DNA of 36,711 nucleotides from Glomus cerebriforme (lineage: Eukaryota; Glomeromycota; Glomeromycetes; Glomerales; Glomeraceae). A program made the position numbers and the translations under genes. Below, one piece after another: positions 32,855-36,711 of the stretch (positions are counted from its first letter, which is position 1; the number at the start of each line of letters is the position of its first letter). The notes below the pieces were generated by a model. It saw only the letters and a program-made list of their open reading frames with translations. It was not told where the DNA came from and ran no database searches. The stretch is taken from assembly GCA_003550305.1 (NCBI GenBank), contig QKYT01000377.1, forward strand, positions 13,309 through 50,019, in the 5' to 3' direction.

Positions 32855-33747
32855 TTATTTCCTGAAATCTTCAAAGATATATCCAATTACTACTTTTGCG
32901 GTAAAGAGTCGAACAATTGGATCTCCATCAAAGAGTTCTTGGGCTGGTATATTCATAATATATGTTCCAATATTAACCCTAATTGCAAGCGGGATAATTA
33001 TTGCCAGTTGGTCCATGTTATTGCTTCCACGTACAATTCCGAGCAATGTGAACTTTCCTCTATTTATTCTTCGGGTAACGCTTTCCCAGAACTCCACTTT
33101 ATTGCCTCTAAACCTTGTATGATATTCGTCGTTCCTTCTCCTGCTAAATAAAAATATTAAATGACGTTTGCAGGAAGTGATAATAGACTGAATGGATTCA
33201 TTCTAACTGATATTACTAGGTCTCCTAGACATCCAACTCCAATAAAGGAACCCCATGGTTATAATAATAAAGGTTACAGTAGACATATGTAGGCGTGTTG
33301 TTCCGAAAGTTATTTGTTGCCGGCACACCTAAGACAATTTTTTGGTCTGACCGAAGTATCAGGCTTCCTTGCGCTGTTTGAGTCCAGAATTGTAATTAAA
33401 TCATCATCATAACCCTTTTATGCTTCTGTATTCCTAGAAACCCTCCGAAATTGCCGCTTGGAAGAAAAAGAATACTTCTAATTCTGATGGTTCCAGATAA
33501 CTTAGACCTTTGTACCTTATAAAAAAATTTTCAGAAAAATGATCACATTTCTGAGTTTTTTTTCAGAATAAAAACCAGAAAAATGATCGTTTATCGGAAT
33601 TAAATTTTTTTATAGGGATACTGCTCCACGGGGATAGGTAGGTACTTCATATGCTTTGATTGTCCCATTATGTAAGTAAATGAGAATTGGAAACTTTTGG
33701 TTACTTTCACGAATCACAATATTTGAAATAATTATCAAGGGATACAT
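32855..33747 (-). pseudogene. Frame-broken gene remnant, possible lectin-like protein
   Basis: Three coding-like pieces lie in order on the minus strand. 33610-33747 (46 aa) begins with an ATG and reads NIVIRESNQKFPILIYLHNG then TIKAYEVPTYPRGAVSL. 33225-33392 reads QFWTQTAQGSLILRSDQKIV then LGVPATNN, which recalls a ricin-type beta-trefoil repeat (QxW, GxLxL). 32855 to about 33145 changes frame near 33060-33090, from EGTTNIIQGLEAIKWSSGK to NRGKFTLLGIVRGSNNMDQL, and ends FEDFRK stop. Some breaks could be introns, but the last one looks like a frameshift. I do not recognise the family with confidence. It is bracketed by the two direct repeat units. Confidence 0.45.
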
Positions 33748-34196
33748 TTCTTAAGCAAGTACTCCTTAGTTAAATCAAGATCTTTATGGACAGGCGAATT
33801 TTCTTATTTACAGATTGTGAGTATGATGATTTGATGATGTCAGTTGCTCTATGAAAAGTGCGCGTTAATATTCAGAAGATAGAAATTGAAAAAAAAATTG
33901 TTTTCGATAACTGCATCATGATTTAACGTTCACCTTCATCTGAATTACTAGAAGTTGAGGCCATAGAGACATAGAATCTATATTTCAAATGGTCTACTTT
34001 TTTTTTTGTTTTTTTTTTATACTGTTATATGACAATTTTATTTTCATAATAAGAAAAAAATCAAATTATTAAAAAAAATGATTTAAATTTTTTTTCGTAA
34101 AACAAAAAGGTAAATTTTATTTTGTTACATAAAATGAACATTACTAGAATATTCTTAGAATTTTACGAATTCATCAAATCTATTGTTGTTCGTATA

Positions 34197-34386
34197 TTCC
34201 CACATATTTTTAATTTTGTGTATTTGTATATACTCGGTAAATTTAAATTGTTTATTAGATTATCTTAATAAAGAAAAGTTGATGAGCGAATTGCATATTC
34301 TATATGTTGGAGTATTTCAAAAAGAAATTTCTTTTTAGCTTGACTAAAAATAGTTGAATAACGGCTTAATACGCGTCGATTCTTCG
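34197..34386. repeat. Direct repeat, right unit
   Basis: Second unit of the pair described at 32241-32448. It lacks part of the A-rich filler and has a short extra segment (ATTCTATATGTTGGAGTATT) after CGAATTGCAT. Confidence 0.85.
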
Positions 34387-35277
34387 AAAATTCGCTTATT
34401 TCATAAAAAAAAAAAAGAGAGAAAAAAAAGAAAAATATTAAAAAGAATTTTATTCTTAATTTTGAATAATTCATTTTTACAATCAATTTCCAAAAACAAT
34501 AAAATTATATTAGTTATTTAATTCCTATTTTGTATATCCCATACCAAATTTAATATTCTTGATTCTTCCCTTGCATTTAACTTTACTATAATTGTAAATT
34601 CATATCGCAATTCAGCCATGATAATAATGGGCTTTCCGTAAAATAATCATTTTAGAATTAATTAAAACTCACCGGTTAAAACTTTTTATGATTGTGCCAA
34701 ACAGTCAAAGAGAATCAATGATCAGATGTTTCAACTGGTTGATGATTATTACTTACTTTTAAAATAGTTAATAATATACGTCTTATTCTATAATTAAAGC
34801 TTTTCATTGTCGCCTCTGAATGGTTTCAATTTCTGCGTTTTTTAAATCAATAATAAAAGTTTACCGGAGAGGTTATTATGATCGATCACATGAGAAAATC
34901 GTGATCATCAGCACGTGCCTTCGTAAATGCCTCAATAATTTTTTTTTAGATATAAGACGGAATGAAATATTGTGGAAATATATAAAAATATAACAGTAAA
35001 AATGGATTGAAAGTATTGCATTATTTTATTTTTACCTTCAATGCTAATCTCCCGGTAGTCATTTTATAGATTCGAAATTATGTCATCTCGTGAAAAATTC
35101 TCTTGCAGAATTTCGGTAAAATCGAAATTCTCTGATATAGATAGACTAATATTTTGTAGTTATAGGTAGTAAAATGAGATAAATTATTGCAATAGTATTA
35201 GAAAAAAATTAGCTATAGAAATTTTCAGAAATGTATAAGAACAAAAAATAATATTACATCACGTGTAATATCAGACA

Positions 35278-35472
35278 ATATAAAACTTCCCCAGCGAAAA
35301 CCCGCGAAAATTGGCCAGCATTATGACATTTGACCGGCATTAAGAAATTAGCCATGTGATGAATAATATGTGATAAATATGATTTCACATATTCTGTCCC
35401 TAGAATACTGATTTTGATCACGTGATTTAGCGTTTTTTTTGTGGTTATCGCTGGAGAAATCGACAATATAAC
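35278..35472. repeat. Imperfect inverted repeat
   Basis: Left arm ACTTCCCCAGCGAAAACCC (35285-35303) pairs with GTGGTTATCGCTGGAGAAA (35441-35459), with several mismatches; CACGTG palindromes lie outside the left arm (35260) and inside the right arm (35419). The interior has GGCCAGCATTATG and GACCGGCATTAAG. It may be a decayed MITE. Confidence 0.35.
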
Positions 35473-36711
35473 AAAAAATCATTTAATTTCTGAAATTATT
35501 TAATAGTTTAGAAGATATAATGCAAGAAATTAGCAAGTCTGACTGTGTATTTATTTGTCATCACAATTTCCTTTTTCTCAAAAGAAATTTATTATGAATA
35601 ACTATTTATTTACTTTGTGGTTAACCATAAATGCATATCTTTTAACATTGTATTTGCAAATAAAATTTTATTATATAAGATTATTTTGAATATTTTAAAT
35701 TAAAAAATTAGCAAATCAAAATCTAAATTTGATCTTAATATTTTTGTCTAGCCATAATAAAGTAAGTTTTAAGTAGATAATTAGAATAGTTTTAGGTAGG
35801 TAAATACTCTTGTCGCATTTGTATAATGTAGTTAATGAATAGTTATTCTTATATAGCTTGATGACTAATGTGATGAGAATCAATAAATAAAAAAAAAATT
35901 TGATCTTAATATTTAGTAGAGTTCTAATATATCTGTCATAATTTTACATTATATAATTAGTTTGGTCTAAATCATGATGATTTTAGTTTGCATTATAATA
36001 AGCTTAGCAACATTATATACAAAAAAGTATTTAGGAATCTTATAGCAAAAGATGGCTTCTGATAAATTACATAATTTTAGAAAAATATAAATGGTATATA
36101 AAATCAAAAATAACAGTTTAAACCTTCAAGTAAAGTTGTAGAGCAGGCAAAATTATGCATAATAAATAATCCTATAATATAATCCATATGTCTAAATTCT
36201 ATTAGTTACTATTTATTTGTTGATTTCATTAATTTCTTAATGCTGGCTAAGCGTTTATAATTCTGGCTATTTTAAAAAAGATCACCAGTAGTAATTATCA
36301 CCACTTAATTCTGGCCAAAAATTATAATTTTAACCAGAATTAAAATAAAATACTTGTCATAAAATGTTAATTTAATTAATAAATATGCAAAAGAAATATG
36401 ATTAGATATTAATCATACTAAAATTTTGAAAATTTGGTTAAAATAAACTTTTTTTAGAACAAAAAAAAAAAAAATAAACTTTATTGTAAAATTAAATTTT
36501 TGCAAATTACTTGAGTAACATCTTTTTTAACTTAGTTTTACTCATAAATTTATATAAAATAACACATGTTGAAAAATAAAAAACAGGCAAAAATAGATAT
36601 TTGCCAATAGGTAAAAAATAAGCAAAAATAGGCAAAAAAGTAATATTTTAACCAAAAATTTAAGAAATTTTTTTGTATGATTATGATCATTAATTTATAA
36701 ACTATATAATA

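Larger units (their letters stand above)
33748..36711. other. AT-rich right end, repeat-derived, no gene seen
   Basis: No credible coding frame. Contains the right unit of the direct repeat (34197-34386), an imperfect inverted repeat (35278-35472) and scattered GGCCA/CTGGC motifs: GGCCAGCATTATG (35313), AATGCTGGCT (36239), AATTCTGGCTA (36259), AATTCTGGCCAAAAATTATA (36308) and AGGCAAAAAT units (about 36586-36640). The last group resembles the repeat at 27740-27890. Confidence 0.5.

Noticed and set aside
34265..34486. Minus-strand frame with a Phe-rich stretch
   Set aside because: Made by poly-A/T runs and overlaps the direct repeat.
35254..35466. Minus-strand frame of 70 codons
   Set aside because: Lies within the imperfect inverted repeat and has no protein-like pattern.
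1..36711. tRNA, rRNA, CRISPR arrays and bacterial-type operons
   Set aside because: No tRNA A/B box pairs, rRNA cores or regularly spaced direct repeats with spacers were found; gene structures are eukaryotic.

Overview
The window looks like nuclear DNA of a filamentous fungus, most probably an arbuscular mycorrhizal fungus (Glomeromycotina, Rhizophagus-like). It is very AT-rich, and its genes carry many short introns (about 60-90 bases, GT-AG, with one GC-AG). Gene density is low, small foldback elements are scattered through it, and lineage-specific tandem gene families sit beside ordinary housekeeping genes. The organism call is inference. The gene structures below were built by hand from splice sites and reading-frame continuity.

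Layout. 1-3500: a decayed fragment of the local gene family (421-814, + strand), then an intergenic stretch. 3503-7972: three tandem, same-strand (-) four-exon genes encoding proteins of about 330-340 residues with a Gag/capsid-like N-terminal half and a MIR-type beta-trefoil C-terminal half. 8215-10358 (+): glutathione synthetase in ten exons. 10577-12655 (-): an intronless F-box/LRR-type protein. 12656-19312: about 6.6 kb with no convincing gene but with a GC-rich degenerate repeat, a 15-bp minisatellite, a MITE-like foldback and a 116-bp tandem duplication. 19313-20617 (-): a DUF4238 protein. 20618-22670: intergenic with two foldback elements. 22671-26637 (+): two more, very similar Gag-like/MIR genes, the second cut by a 685-base assembly gap. 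28124-31465 (-): a ten-exon M4-type (gluzincin) metallopeptidase with beta-trefoil-like segments before the catalytic domain and a small transposable element in one intron. 32.2-34.4 kb: a frame-broken gene remnant lying between two direct repeats of about 200 bp. The right end is AT-rich repeat-derived sequence.

The main point of interest is the Gag-like/MIR family. Five copies and one fragment lie on both sides of the GSH2-F-box-DUF4238 block. All complete copies share four exons with intron phases 0, 1, 0. The three minus-strand copies also share a promoter module (a TGGCGCAGCA-type box next to a TATA box). The pattern suggests a capsid-like protein captured from a retroelement, fused to a MIR module, and amplified locally. 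Whether the protein assembles into particles or binds sugars cannot be read from the sequence. The other genes (redox metabolism, ubiquitin-ligase adaptor, DUF4238, peptidase) show no common pathway and appear to be neighbours by position only.
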